The translations under genes were made by a program, and so were the position numbers. From NCBI GenBank assembly GCA_010909165.1, contig VJWM01000272.1, positions 1 through 64,000 on the forward strand: 64,000 bases of DNA, read 5' to 3'. The DNA comes from Anthoceros angustus. Lineage: Eukaryota; Streptophyta; Anthocerotopsida; Anthocerotales; Anthocerotaceae. Each line of letters begins with the position of its first letter. The first letter of the stretch is position 1. Shown one piece after another: positions 1-11,727 of this stretch. The notes beneath the pieces were generated by a model. The model searched no databases. It saw nothing but the letters and a program-made list of their open reading frames with translations, and was not told where the DNA came from.

Positions 1-99
1 ATCACACCTCTCGATTTCTAGATCATTCCAGTAGAGTTACATCGGTGGCATACGTTCCTATGAAGACGCACATCTGAGGAATGCTAGGCCTTGATTGTA

Positions 100-1750
100 C
101 TATATGGAAACACTGTTCGGCACACCTCTCCCTGTCACGCCAGGCACCACCACTTGCTTGCCGTTCTTCTCCACGAACTCCGTCCGCGGGTGCAGCAGGA
201 GGTGGGGATGACAGCTGCGCCTCCTCAGCTTCAGGTCCGGGTTCCTGTTCCTGCGATCTATTTCCGCTCCGACGGCCTGGATGGCGGAGGAGAATCTGTC
301 CAAGGCTGCCAGGGCGCGCTCGTCTTCCGTCCAGTGCGCAGGCCGCTCGCCGATGAATTCCTCGTCTCTAGAATGGGTCGACAGCAGCTGCACTGTGGAC
401 ATCAACTTGGTCGCCTGCACCTGGTTGGGGAGGGTTGCCAGGAAAAACGTCTCCGGTCTGGCCAGGAAGGCTTCGTATTCTGGAGAGTTCTCTTCGGGAA
501 TGAGTCGTCTCGCCAGGGTCGGTCTGTTGGGGACGTATCCGCCGTAGGCATACTGCCCAGTTCACTGCGGCGTGCTGTGCTGAGGAGACCCAGATGACGG
601 TGGTCAGGATGTGGACCAGGGATTCGGTGCTCTTCAGCTCCGGCCACCAGGTCTCGTCTTGTTTGTCTGCGTGCCCATCTCTTCTGATTTCCGTCCACCA
701 GGCCTGCAGTTCGGTGTCCTCAACCACCTTGCTGTCCGTGTAGTAGATGGATACGTACTCTTCGACCCAGGACGTGATAGCGTCCCATATGAGGAGGCCG
801 TCGGCTGCGTAGGGGTAGTCCTCGATGGCAAGCTGTAGTCCCCTTGAGGAGTTTCCTCTGCCATCCCCTGATATCCCGAGCCCTTCAGTCTCCATTTGCA
901 TCACCTATTGTGCACAGGATAACGTTGAAGGAGTATGTACTAACCTTCGAATCAGATCGGCGGGAGGCTTTCCTTGTCGAAACGCCAAGTGTGTTTGTAG
1001 ATAGCCGAGCTGATTTCCATGGAGTACTTACCCGGCGTGAACGTCTGCTCAATCGTACCTCCGGCGGAAATGAGGCGAGTCTGGCCGCTCCATTGATCTG
1101 CAAAGTGTAGCGGAAATGATCGTGAAGTAACTTGGCAATAGGGTGTAAGGCACTCAGTTGCCTCTTGGTGGCGAGGATGTAGGGCTCCGTGCAGGCATGC
1201 GTCCTGAGCCTGGAATTCCCATGTGCATGGGCACAGTTAGAAATGAAGGACCGAGAAGCAGCAGCAAGCAAGGAGGTTCTGGGAAGTGAGATCAACCAAT
1301 GTGACGCCAACTGGTGAATTCCAGCGTCGACTGCACAGAAATGAATCTTGGCGAGTAGCCAGAGCCATGAGTTTGTGGCGCCTTCTCCAGGAGTGAACAC
1401 CTGCTTGCGCCCCTCGGTGCCAGCCACTGGAGGAAGGCTCAGCTCTATAGCCACTGGCTGAAATATCCCTCCAGAAGTGTAAAAGAAGATGACTCGACTT
1501 GCGTACGTTTTCTGTCCTGAAGAGCGTTGATTCTGTTTACGAAAGGCAGATACAGATCATGGTTGTCGACAATGTAGAGCCTTTTGTCTTCAATGGCCTG
1601 AGATAGGAAACAGCCACGGGTATCAGATACAAGCACATCCACCAACTAATGTGACAACGTTCAAGCAGTACCCTGTTCTTACTTGCTCCACAGAGAGACC
1701 CTCTAAGTTCTTCTCCAAGTGTTCCTTGGTCAGTGCTGATTCTTTCCGTC
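100..1750 (-). CDS. LOX: Lipoxygenase, C-terminal half (5' part missing)
   Basis: Plant linoleate 9S/13S-lipoxygenase, a non-haem iron dioxygenase that makes fatty-acid hydroperoxides for oxylipins. Exons on the minus strand, read 5' to 3': about 1748-1683 (ends 'LEGLSVEQ'), 1597-1297 (starts '[14 protein letters not shown]', contains 'AIELSLPP'), 1209-945 ('[22 protein letters not shown]') and 904-100. Introns have GT..AG borders; joining 1297 to 1209 restores 'HWLRTHA', which carries the first two iron-ligand histidines. The last exon has '[12 protein letters not shown]', 'HAAVN' (third His and the Asn ligand) and ends in 'VPNSVSI', whose C-terminal Ile is the last iron ligand. Frameshifts sit at short runs: 'NFGQY' is broken because a TTT run has lost two bases, and single bases are missing before '[13 protein letters not shown]', near 'ESLP' and before 'TYASR'. 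The N-terminal PLAT domain and first exons are absent; the gene stops against ROCO sequence at about 1750. The family call is secure; whether this copy works is not. Confidence 0.93.
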
Positions 1751-3265
1751 CCTGCGCCCCGGAATCCGAACCAGCCGGCGCCCATGTTCATTGGTCCAAT
1801 TCTCGAAGCTTTGGTGTGGCACACGCCGGATTCGGAGAATCAGGAGGATTGTCATCCTCCTGCTTCTAGAGCCACTTCCAATCGCTCCATCAGCCTGCTT
1901 GTTCTTGAGTGCCCAGGAGGCCAGCAGGCCGTGGAGCCGGGACTGGGAGAAGCCCTGGCTCGGGTGCTGCGCACCAACCGTGCTCTCACTGACCTCAGAC
2001 TTGCCAGCTTCTTCGTCACACGCGGATTGGAAGCGCTACCTGAAAACAGCAGCATCACCCAACTCAAAGTAAGTCACACGCGGAATTCGGAGGATGATGA
2101 CATGGATCCTATGCTGATCACGATTCTTCAGGAGTGCAAGACTGTCCAGCAGCTGAAGCTTCGGTTTCAGAAGCCCTTTGGTCCATCCAGCTTCTCCCAG
2201 GCGTTTTTCCAAGGGTTGCGGGATAATCGTAGCATCAAGACGCTTGTGTTGGATGACTGCGAAGGATTGGATGACTACATGTTCCAGAACTTGATGCGGT
2301 CTCTGGGACGCAACTGCAACAACGTCCTGGAGAACATTTCTATCAAGAAAACAACCTGGGAAAGCGAAGGCAAAGGAATATACATCCAGAATGCTCTCTC
2401 AAGGAACATGCGCAGAAGAAGCGCTGCTCCGCAGGGTAGGTGCCCCAAGCAAGTAGCTAGGTAACCCTGTCCTGATTTGTATCTACAGTCAGAACCCACA
2501 AACTCAGATGTATACTGACCCCTTCTCACTTGTGCAGGTTCGGAAGAAGTGCCACCACCGGTCACGGCAACTGTGGCAACCTCTGGTGCCGCAGCAGGTA
2601 ATGAAACTACATGAATCCATGGATTTGATCCAACCACTGCCAAGCTGTTGTTGTTGTTGCAATTTGTACCGAATGCACCACTTGATGCTGCTGCTGGCAG
2701 GCAGTCTGATGATTGACTGATTGGCTGTTTTCCTTTTCACCACAATTTCCAGTTGCTGTTCCTGAGGAGCTCAGTGCCCTGCTTGCCGAGCTCGACTCGC
2801 CTTCGCCTACACTCAGTACTCTTCCTCATGTGGAAGCGTTTGGGCACTTGTTCAAGAGGGACGTGGAACATCCACAGGTGGAACTTGAACTGCGCATGCG
2901 CCTTATGAAGGCTATCGGAAAATGCCCCACACTCAGATTCATAGATCTCGACCGTCTTGGGCGTCGAAAGTACAGCGTGACGGTGGCAGAGGCGATGGCG
3001 CTGCTAGAAGGCCTGAGCTCGAATGCAATAGTGGAAGAGCTGGACTTGAGTGGCTTCCTTGGTTTTGGAACAAGTGAAGTCTGCGCTGCAATCGCCGCTA
3101 TCTTGCAATCCAGCCGCACCTTGCAATTTCTGAGTATGGGATACACTGGCATGACTGCCGAAGGACTGGCTTGCATTGCCCCAGTGCTGCGACATAATCG
3201 CAGCACTGTGCTTCGCACCTTGCATCTTTCTGGAACACGACTGTGGAGAAGGTGTTGGATAATCT
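1750..3265 (+). pseudogene. ROCO fragment 0: last LRR module and start of LRR-C
   Basis: A piece of the tandem ROCO family. Exon 1750-2435 starts at 'PAPRNPNQPAPMF' inside a module and runs through 'LVLECPGGQQAVEPGLGEA', 'SFFVTRGLEALPENSSI' and 'NALSRNMRRRSAAPQ'. It is followed by a GT..AG intron, a 60-base exon (2538-2597, 'SEEVPPPVTATVATSGAAA'), another intron, and the LRR-C exon from 2753 ('VAVPEELSALLAELDSPSP'). The phases fit (1 and 1), so this copy fixes the intron positions used for the others. It lacks a start codon, Roc and COR. It begins at the lipoxygenase breakpoint and ends where PPR sequence takes over near 3265, so it is a remnant even though its exons are open. Confidence 0.85.
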
Positions 3266-3765
3266 TCTGTTTGTGGCAGCACTTAAGGCTTGTGCCAGTG
3301 CAGAAGATCTGACATCAGGCAGACAGGTCCATTCCGATGTCCTGAGTAGTGTGCTTGAGCCTGATGTGTTTGTTGGGAGCTGCCTGGGGAAATGTATGCA
3401 AGATGTGGGAGGTTGGATGATGCTCGCACAATCTTTGACAAGTTGGACTCGAGAAACGTGGTCACATGGAATACGGTGCTTGGAGGGTATGCTCAGGGTG
3501 GGCGTGGGCAAGAAGCCCTTGCGCTCTATGCAAGTATGCAAGAGGAGGGAATCCACCTGCCTGACCATGTCACGTTTTGTGCCTCCTCAAAGCATGTGCT
3601 AGCAGTGGAACACGACACCAGGAAGGCAGCTTCATTCACAAATACAGGAAGCAGGTGTCGGATCTGAGGTGATGGTGGGGAGCTGCCTCATAGATATGTA
3701 TGCAAGATGTGGAAGCTTGGATGATGCCCGGACTGCCTTTGACAACATGACAACAAAGAAGCCTT
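3266..3765 (+). pseudogene. PPR-A fragment (copy 0)
   Basis: Part of the same PPR gene as 4686-5708, with 'LFVAALKACASAEDLTSG', 'EPDVFVGSCL', 'MYARCGRLDDARTIFDKL' and 'SRNVVTWNTVLGGYAQGG' read across two frames. It starts in the middle of a motif at the junction with the LRR-C exon and stops after 'MYARCGSLDDARTAFDNM'. It has single-base indels against the other copies (for example 'ctgggg' for 'ctggtgg') and no start or end of its own. Confidence 0.85.
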
Positions 3766-4109
3766 TTATAGTCCACTTGGACAGAATTTCCTTAACAACT
3801 TGTATCATGGTGCACACCTCAAGAAAAACGTCGTGCTCAACAAAAACAGAACCCCGGAACATGGAGGAACGCCAATCACGCTCGTGTTTGAGTCACGGAT
3901 CTGAGTACTAAGACATGAGTCAAGTCTCCGGGTACTAAGACATGAGTCACATCTTTGAGTACGAAAACAATACTAATAGCTAAAAATGGACAGACTCTTC
4001 TAATGAGGGCCGAATGCAATATATGTATAAACGCCAGTGTGTGGAGCATAGTGGTACAAGAAGATGCCAGTAGGTCAGACTGCATACCCGATCATCGGTA
4101 CATGTACTT
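3766..4109. repeat. Spacer with a two-unit ~32-bp repeat
   Basis: No gene is seen. Two near-identical units built on 'gtactaagacatgagtca' lie at about 3905-3960. The rest has no recognisable coding potential and is not found elsewhere in the window. Confidence 0.6.
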
Positions 4110-4640
4110 GAGCAACAACTGAGGCCCCAGCACAGCATTTGACGGCGAGCATAGACGCATGGGAACAAGTTAGAACTCATCCTGGAAGTCAGCCGTCAGT
4201 GTGTCAACCTTCAGGCTCTCAACATGGAGTTGATTCTTAGGACTTGTAGAAGTCAGCAGAGCAATGCATGTCTGCAACTACCGGTGGTGAGGAACTGCCG
4301 ACCTGGCACCTCCTGATGTTGCAAATCACTGCATGATGCATTCTTTGACAGATGCTATATGCTTGGTTTTGGTTGCAGCGGAGGCATCTGGGCAGGCACG
4401 ATGGCGGGAGAAGTCGCTGGCTAACTCTCCGCAGTGATGCCGGTTCATGTCAGATAAGGTAAATTGGGCACTTGTGGTGATGATGCTCATGTGTTTGCAC
4501 TGTTTGGGGCTGGTGTTTTGATCACGCCCCAATGCAGGCAGCCCCAAGTTCGTGTAATGGGTACACAGCAAGGGAGGTAAACCACGTGAAGAGGAACATC
4601 TGAGTAAGGAGTAAGGCCGTTGAGGTCCTGGACCTTCTGG
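4110..4640. repeat. Duplicated non-coding block upstream of PPR-A (copy 1)
   Basis: Nearly identical to 27268-27800, with scattered short indels. In both places it leads into a PPR-A gene, so it is probably the promoter, 5' UTR and first intron of PPR-A. No convincing coding exon is visible, although short ORFs exist. Confidence 0.75.
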
Positions 4641-4685
4641 TGCAGCCAGGGTGGTATGTACACGCCCGCATCTTTCTTCCATCAG

Positions 4686-5708
4686 GTCATCAAGAGGTGC
4701 ATTGCACACAAAGATCTGGGTGCTGGCAGGGGTGTGCAGCAGATTCTTGGCTTATCACGTCATCCGCGTGTATGCTGCCTATGGGAGGTTGGAGGATGCG
4801 TTGCAGGTTTTGAATGGATTGGCTGCTCCCAATGCTTATTCGTGGTCCTCCAGAGTTGAGGCACATGTTGACAATGGACAGGCCAGGCAGGCAATCGAGA
4901 TCTATTTGAGGATGGGACAGTCATCCCCTATGTTGGCAGATAATCATCTGTTTGTGGCAGCACTTAAGGCTTGTGCCAGTGCAGAAGATCTGACATCAGG
5001 CAGACAGGTCCATTCCGATGTCCCGAGTAGTGTGCTTGAGCCTGACGTGTTTGTTGGGAGCTGCCTGGTGGAAATGTATGCAAGATGTGGGAGGTTGGAT
5101 GATGCTCGCACAATCTTTGACAAGTTGGACTCAAGAAACGTGGTCACATGGAATACGCTGCTTGGAGGGTATGCTCAGGGTGGGCGTGGGCAAGAAGGCC
5201 TTGCGCTCTATGCCAGTACGCAAGAGGAGGGAATCACTCTGCCTGACCATGTCACGGTTTTGTGCCTCCTCAAAGCATGTGCTAGCAGTGGAACACTACA
5301 CCAGGGAAGGCAGCTTCATTCACAAATACAGGAAGCAGGTGTCGGATCTGAGGTAATGGTGGGGAGCTGCCTCATACATATGTATGCAAGATGTGGAAGC
5401 TTGGATGATGCCCGGACTGCCTTTGACAACATGACCAGAAGAAATGTGGTGACCTGGAACGTGATGCTCGCAAGACATGCTGATGGTGGGCTAGGTGAAG
5501 AAGCCCTGTCTCTTAAGCAACTATGCAACAGGAGGGCGTTACTTCAGCAGATCACGTAACTTTTGTGTGCCTTCTGAAAGCATGTAAAAGCATCGGGGCA
5601 TTGGAGCAGGGAAGGCAGCTACATGACCAGGTTCAGGAGATGGGGCTGCAAGTTGACGTGGTCATTTCGAGCTGCCTGGTGGACGTGAATGCAAAGTGTG
5701 GGAGCTGA
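4686..5708 (+). CDS. PPR-A, PLS-type pentatricopeptide repeat protein (truncated)
   Basis: An RNA-binding PPR protein; plant PLS-type members act in mitochondria or plastids on transcript editing and processing. The exon probably begins after the acceptor 'ttccatcag' at 4685 with 'VIKRCIAHKDLGAGRGV'. Repeats follow in order: 'VYAAYGRLEDALQVLNGL', 'SWSSRVEAHVDNGQARQAI', 'LFVAALKACASAEDLTSG', 'MYARCGRLDDARTIFDKL', 'TWNTLLGGYAQGGRGQEGL', 'LLKACASSGTLHQGRQLH', 'MYARCGSLDDARTAFDNM', 'LLKACKSIGALEQGRQLH'. A frameshift lies near 5515 and a TGA ends the frame at 5706-5708 just after 'NAKCGS', where another copy would be expected to read on into 'EDARRV'. No E or DYW domain is present and no transit peptide can be placed. 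The block directly precedes ROCO-1, as copy 2 precedes ROCO-3. Confidence 0.88.
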
Positions 5709-6375
5709 GAGGATGCCCGCAGGGTGTGCCTGCTTCTGGGAAGCTACGTGCATCCACGACTTGCTCCAAAGACAGCTCACCTTGGGAGCATCACGTGGCA
5801 GAGGAATATACCTGTTCTACAAAGCAGTCTTGGTGAGCTCAATGAAAGAGCATCGCTTGACGGGGTCAACAAGAACGTGCCTCATGTTCTGAAGTTCTGG
5901 AGCCCAGCAGACAGTGTACGGATTGGGGCTGGACATCTCGCTTCCTTTCACGGAAGGGCCATCTTCATGGACGAAAGATAGAGAGTGCAGCGCTCCTGAG
6001 GCTGACAGCCACTCACAAGGCATCCGACAAAGCACAGAAAAATGTCGTCCGAAACCACTGGTGTCAGGAATGCCTTGTCGTGCAAAGTCCACAGTGTAGA
6101 CAGGTTGGGAACAAGTAGCTAGAGGGCGCCTTTGCAGGCGTGCAGAAGTTGCTCCACTGCATGCTTCTCCGCGCCGCTGGCCAGCACTGGCCAGCAGAAG
6201 TGGATTCGAATCTCCCAATCACACTTGCACGCTTTTCGTTGCAACTTGCAAGAGCCCATTGATCCATATAAGATAATTGGGATGAGCAGGAAGTGGAGTG
6301 GGACGCCGTTTGCTCTGCTTGCCTTTTCTTGCAAGTCCTCCTGAGAAGGTGGGACGTTGTTGTGGAGGTTGGGCT
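5709..6375 (+). promoter_or_regulatory. 5' flank of ROCO-1
   Basis: This is the interval between the PPR-A stop and the ROCO start. It is repeated, with small indels, at 28907-29565 and 29816-30468, always directly upstream of the ROCO start codon, so it probably holds the ROCO promoter and 5' UTR. Short ORFs are present but differ in frame between copies. No clear TATA box is seen. Confidence 0.45.
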
Positions 6376-9300
6376 ATGGCTGATCCATCTCTTCCTGCCG
6401 GCGCCCCGCTGGTGGACCTGCTCGAGATCCTCGAGTCCCGCTCGCCGCAGCTGCGTGCGTTGCTTGCAGAGCTGGAGTCCGACTCGCCAAAGCGGCAGGA
6501 ACTGCCATCTTTTGATTCGTGGGGAAGCTACTTCAATTGCGACTGCCAGGACGGGGAATGTCACCACCGCGAGGAGTGGCACTGGGCGGTGCGCTTGCGT
6601 CTGCTCACCGCTATCGGCAGATGCCGTACGCTCAGGAAGATTCAACTGAATCCTCTGTGGAAGAGGGTCACAGCGTGAGGCGGGACGAGGCGTTGGCGCT
6701 CTTTTCAGGCTTGCAACACAACCTTGTGCTGGAGGAGCTGAATCTGTTTGGCTACAAGGGGTTTGGGACGGCAGCAGCGTGCCTCCAGGCACTGAGTGCT
6801 GTCATCGACAGAACTCATCGCTCACTGGACTTCCTCGGTCTGCAATCTGTGGGATTGAGTGCAGAAGGACTGGGTGCCATCGCTGCAGCCCTTGGACGCA
6901 ATGTCAGCTCTTCAGTGCTGTCCAGATTGTCTCTGTGTGGGAACGACATCGGGAATGCTGTCGGGGCGCAACACTTGGCCGACATCCTTACCAAGTCGCC
7001 CAAGCTGCGCAATCTCTGGATGAGCACCATAGGCATGGACGAGGAAGGAGCCGTGGTGATTGCGCAGGCCCTGGCGCATACCACTACACTGGCTGGGCTT
7101 AGAATCGGAGATCCTGCGCCCCGGAATCCAAACCGGCCCGCGCCCATGTTCCTCGTTCCATTGCTCCAAGCTTTGGTGTGGCACACCCTGGCGGATCCTC
7201 CAGCTGCTGTTTCTGGCAATCACTCCATCACACGGCTTGTCCTTGAGTGTCCGGGAGGCCAGGAGGCTGTGGAGCCGGGGCTGGGAGAAGCCCTGGCTCA
7301 GGTGCTTCGCACCAACCGGGCTCTGAAAGACCTCAGACTATCCAGCTTCTTCGTCACACGCGGATTGGGAGCTCTGCGGGAAAACAGCAGCATCACCAAA
7401 CTCCTGGTGTTTCACTCGCGGCAGTCGGAGGATGATGACATGGATCCCATCCTGACCACCATCCTGGATGAGTGCAAGACTGTTGAGGAGGTTCAGATCC
7501 GGTTTGACAAGCCCTTTGGTCCGTCCAGCTTCACCAAGGCGTTTTTCAAGGGTTGCTGCAGAAAACCGCAGCATCAACAGGCTGGTGTTGGATGGCTGGG
7601 ATGGCTGGACGACGAGATGTTTGAAGACCTGATTCAATCCCTGTCTACCAACACCAACACCTCAGGCTGGATCACATCTCCATCAAGGGCACCTCATGGG
7701 AAAAGCAAGGCAGGGGCGAACGTCTGGAGAAAGCGTTGGGAGCTGCGCGAGTGCAGCCGCAGCTGCGTGCGTTGCTCGCAGACTTGGAGTCCGAGTCGCC
7801 AGTGCTGCAAGAACTCCCATCTGTGGATTTGTGGGAAGCTATTTCGATTGCCTTTGCCAGGAGGCCTACAGGAGTGTCAACACCGGGGCAGTGGCAGTGG
7901 TACGTACGCCTGCGCCTGCTCACAGCTATCGGCAAATGCCGGTCGCTGAGGAAGATTCATCTGAATCCTCCGGGAGGAGGGCACTTACAGCGTGAGGGAG
8001 GTAGAGGCGCTGGCTCTGCTATCAGGCTTGCAACACAACCTTGTGCTGGAGGAGCTGAATCTGTATGGCTACAAGGGGTTTGGGAGGGCACCCTGCCTGC
8101 AGGCATTGACTGGCGTCATGGAGAGATGCTATTTCTCATTGGACTTGCTGGGTCTGCAACATCTGGGATTGAGTGCAGAAGGACTGGGTGTCATCGCTGC
8201 AGCCCTTGGACGCAACCGCAGCTCAGTGCTGTCCAGATTGTCTCTTTGTGGGAACGACATCGGGAATGCTGTCGGGCGCAACACTTGGCCGACATCCTTA
8301 CCAACTCGCCCAAGCTCCGCAATCTATGGATGAGCAACATAGGCATGAACGAGGAAGGAGCCGTGGTGATTGCACAGGCCCTGGCGCATACCACTACACT
8401 GGCTGGGCTTAGAATCGGAGATCCTGCGCCCCGGAATCCAAACCAGCCCGCGCCCATGTTCCTCGTTCCATTGCTCCAAGCTTTGGTGTGGCACACCCTG
8501 GCGGATCCTCCAGCTGCTGTTTCTGGCAATCACTCCATCACACGGCTTGTCCTCGAGTGTCCGGGAGGCCAGGAGGCTGTGGAGCCGGGGCTGGGAGAAG
8601 CCCTGGCTCAGGTGCTTCACCAACCGGGCTCTGAAAGACCTCACACTATCCAGCTTCTTCGTCACACGCGGATTGGGAGCTCTGCGGGAAAACAGCAGCA
8701 TCACCAAACTCCTGGTGTTCCACTCGCGGCAGTCGGAGGATGATGACATGGATCCCAACCTGACCGCCATCCTGGATGAGTGCAAGACTGTTGAGGAGGT
8801 GCAGATCCGGTTTGACAAGCCCTTTGGTCCGTCCAGCTTCACCAAGGCGTTTTTCAAGGGTTGCTGCAGAAAACCGCAGCATCAACATGCTGGTGTTGGA
8901 TGGCTGGGATGGGCTGGACGACGAGATGTTTGAAGACCTGATTCAATCCCTGTCCACCAACACCAACACCCACCTCAGGCTGGATCACATCTCCATCAAG
9001 GGCACCTCATGGGAAAAGCAAGGCAGGGGCGAACGTCTGGAGAAAGCGTTGGGAGCTGCGCGAGTGCAGCCGCAGCTGCGTGCGTTGCTCGCAGACTTGG
9101 AGTCCGAGTCGCCAGTGCTGCAAGAACTCCCATCTGTGGATTTGTGGGAAGCTATTTCGATTGCCTTTGCCAGGAGGCCTACAGGAGTGTCAACACCGGG
9201 GCAGTGGCAGTGGTACGTACGCCTGCGCCTGCTCACAGCTATCGGCAAATGCCGGTCGCTGAGGAAGATTCATCTGAATCCTCCGGGAGGATGGGCACTT

Positions 9301-11727
9301 ACAGCGTGAGGGAGGTAGAGGCGCTGGCGCTGCTATCAGGCTTGCAACACAACCTTGTGCTGGAGGAGCTGAATCTGTTGGCTACGTGGGCTTTGGGACG
9401 GCACCCTGCCTGCAGGCATTGACTGGCGTCATGGAGAGAACTATTTCTCATTGGACTTGCTGGGTCTGCAATATCTGGGATTGAGTGCAGAAGGACTGGG
9501 TGCCATCGCTGCAGCCCTTGGACGCAACCGCAGCTCAGTGCTGTCCAGATTGTCTCTTTGTGGGAACGACATCGGGAATGCTGTCGGGCGCAACATTTGG
9601 CCGACATCCTTACCAAGTCGCCCAAGCTCCGCAATCTATGGATGAGCAACATAGGCATGGACGAGGAAGGAGCCGTGGTGATTGCACAGGCCCTGGCGCA
9701 TACCACTACACTGGCTGGGCTTAGAATCGGAGATCCTGCGCCCCGGAATCCAAACCAGCCCGCGCCCATGTTCCTCGTTCCATTGCTCCAAGCTTTGGTG
9801 TGGCACACCCTGGCGGATCCTCCAGCTGCTGTTTCTGGCAATCACTCCATCACACGGCTTGTCCTTGAGTGTCCAGGAGGCCAGGAGGCTGTGGAGCCGG
9901 GGCTGGGAGAAGCCCTGGCTCAGGTGCTGCGCACCAACCGTGCTCTGAAAGACCTCAGACTATCCAGCTTCTTCGTCACACGCGGATTGGGAGCTCTGAA
10001 AACAGCAGCATCACCAAACTCCTGGTGTTCCACTCGCGGCAGTCGGAGGATGATGACATGGATCCCAACCTGACCGCCATCCTGGATGAGTGCAAGACTG
10101 TTGAGCAGGTGCAGATCCGGTTTGACAAGCCCTTTGGTCCGTCCAGCTTCACCAAGGCGTTTTTCCAAGGGTTGCTGCAGAAAACCGCAGCATCAACAGG
10201 CTGGTGTTGGATGGCTGGGATGGCTGGACGACGAGATGTTTGAAGACCTGATTCAATCCTGTCCACCAACACCAACACCCACCTCAGGCTGGATCACATC
10301 TCCATCAAGGGCACCTCATGGGAAAAGCAAGGCAGGGGCGAACGTCTGGAGAAAGCGTTGGGAGCTGCGCGAGTGCAGCCGCAGCTGCGTGCGTTGCTCG
10401 CAGACTTGGAGTCCGAGTCGCCAGTGCTGCAAGAACTCCCATCTGTGGATTTGTGGGGAAGCTATTTCGATTGCCTTTGCCAGGAGGCCCACAGGGAGTG
10501 TGAACACCGGGGGCAGTGGCAGTGGTACGTACGCCTGCGCCTGCTCACAGCTATCGGCAAATGCCGGTCGCTGAGGAAGATTCATCTGAAACGTCCTCCG
10601 AGGAGGAGGGGCACTTCCAGCGTGAGGGAGGTAGAGGCGCTGGCTCTGCTATCAGGCTTGCAACACAACCTTGTGCTGGAGGAGCTGAATCTGTCTGGCT
10701 ACAAGGGGTTTGGGACGGCACCTGCCTGCAGGCATTGACTGGCGTCATGAGATGCTATTTCTCATTGGACTTGCTGGGTCTGCAACATCTGGGATTGAGT
10801 GCAGAAGGACTGGGTGTCATCGCTGCAGCCCTTGGACGCAACCGCAGCTCAGTGCTGTCCAGATTGTCTCTTTGTGGGAACGACATCGGAATGCTGTCGG
10901 GCGCAACATTTGGCCGACATCCTGAGGAATTCGATCGCCCTCCGCAATCTCTGGATGAGCAATATTGGCATGGATGAGGAAGGAGCCGTGCTGATTGCAG
11001 AGGCCCTGGCGAATACCACCACCCTGATCCGTCTCAGAATCGGAGACCCTGCGCCCCGGAATCCAAGCAGCCGGCGCCCATGTTCATTGGTCCAATTCTC
11101 GAAGCTTTGGTGTGGCACACGCCAGATTCGGAGAATCAGGAGGATTGTCATCCTCCTGCTTCTAGAGCCACTTCAATCGCTCCATCAAGCTGCTTGTTCT
11201 TGAGTGCCCAGGAGGCCAGCAGGCCGTGGAGCCAGGACTGGGAGAAGCCCTGGCTCGGTGCTGCGCACCAACCGTGCTCTCACTGACCTCAGACTTGCCA
11301 GCTTCTTCGTCACACGCGGATTGGAAGCGCTACCTGAAAACAGCAGCATCACCCAACTCCAAGTGGGTCACACGCGGAATTCGGAGGATGATGACATGGA
11401 TCCTATGCTGATCACGATTCTTCAGGAGTGCAAGACTGTCCAGCAGCTGCAGCTTCAGTTTTATAAGCCCTTTGGTCCATCCAGCTTCTCCAAGGCGTTT
11501 TTCCAAGGGTTGCAGGATAATCGTAGCATCAAGACGCTTGTGTTGGATGACTGCGAAGGATTGGATGACTACATGTTCCAGAACTTGATGCGGTCTCTGG
11601 GACGCAACTGCAACAACGTCCTGGAGAACATTTCTATCAAGAAAACAACCTGGGAAAGCGAAGGCAAAGGAATATACATCCAGAATGCTCTCTCAAGGAA
11701 CATGCAGAAGAAGCGCTGCTCCGCAGG
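6376..11727 (+). repeat. ROCO-1 LRR array, four tandem ~1.31-kb modules
   Basis: The word 'ctgcgtgcgttgct' marks each module at 6451, 7763, 9076 and 10385, giving spacings of 1312, 1313 and 1309 bases. Each module encodes about 437 residues of ribonuclease-inhibitor-like LRRs: 'LRALLADLESESP', 'LRLLTAIGKCRSLRKI', 'GLQHNLVLEELNL', 'LGAIAAALGRN', 'LSRLSLCGNDIGNAVGAQHL', 'LRNLWMSNIGMDEEGAVVIA', 'SITRLVLECPGGQEAVEPG', 'SFFVTRGLGALRENSSITKL' and 'LVLDGWDGLDDEMFEDLIQS'. The first and last modules are distinct. The last uses a variant end ('PAPMFIGPILEALVWHTPDSE', 'NALSRNM') shared with the terminal modules of the other loci. Confidence 0.93.

Noticed and set aside
6064-6792. Minus-strand ORF of 242 codons, and many like it opposite the LRR modules and PPR genes
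   Set aside because: They are antisense to clear coding exons, change with every module copy and show Pro/Arg/Ser-rich shadow composition.
6376-11727. LRR receptor kinase
   Set aside because: No signal peptide, transmembrane segment or kinase domain. The repeats are of the ribonuclease-inhibitor type.
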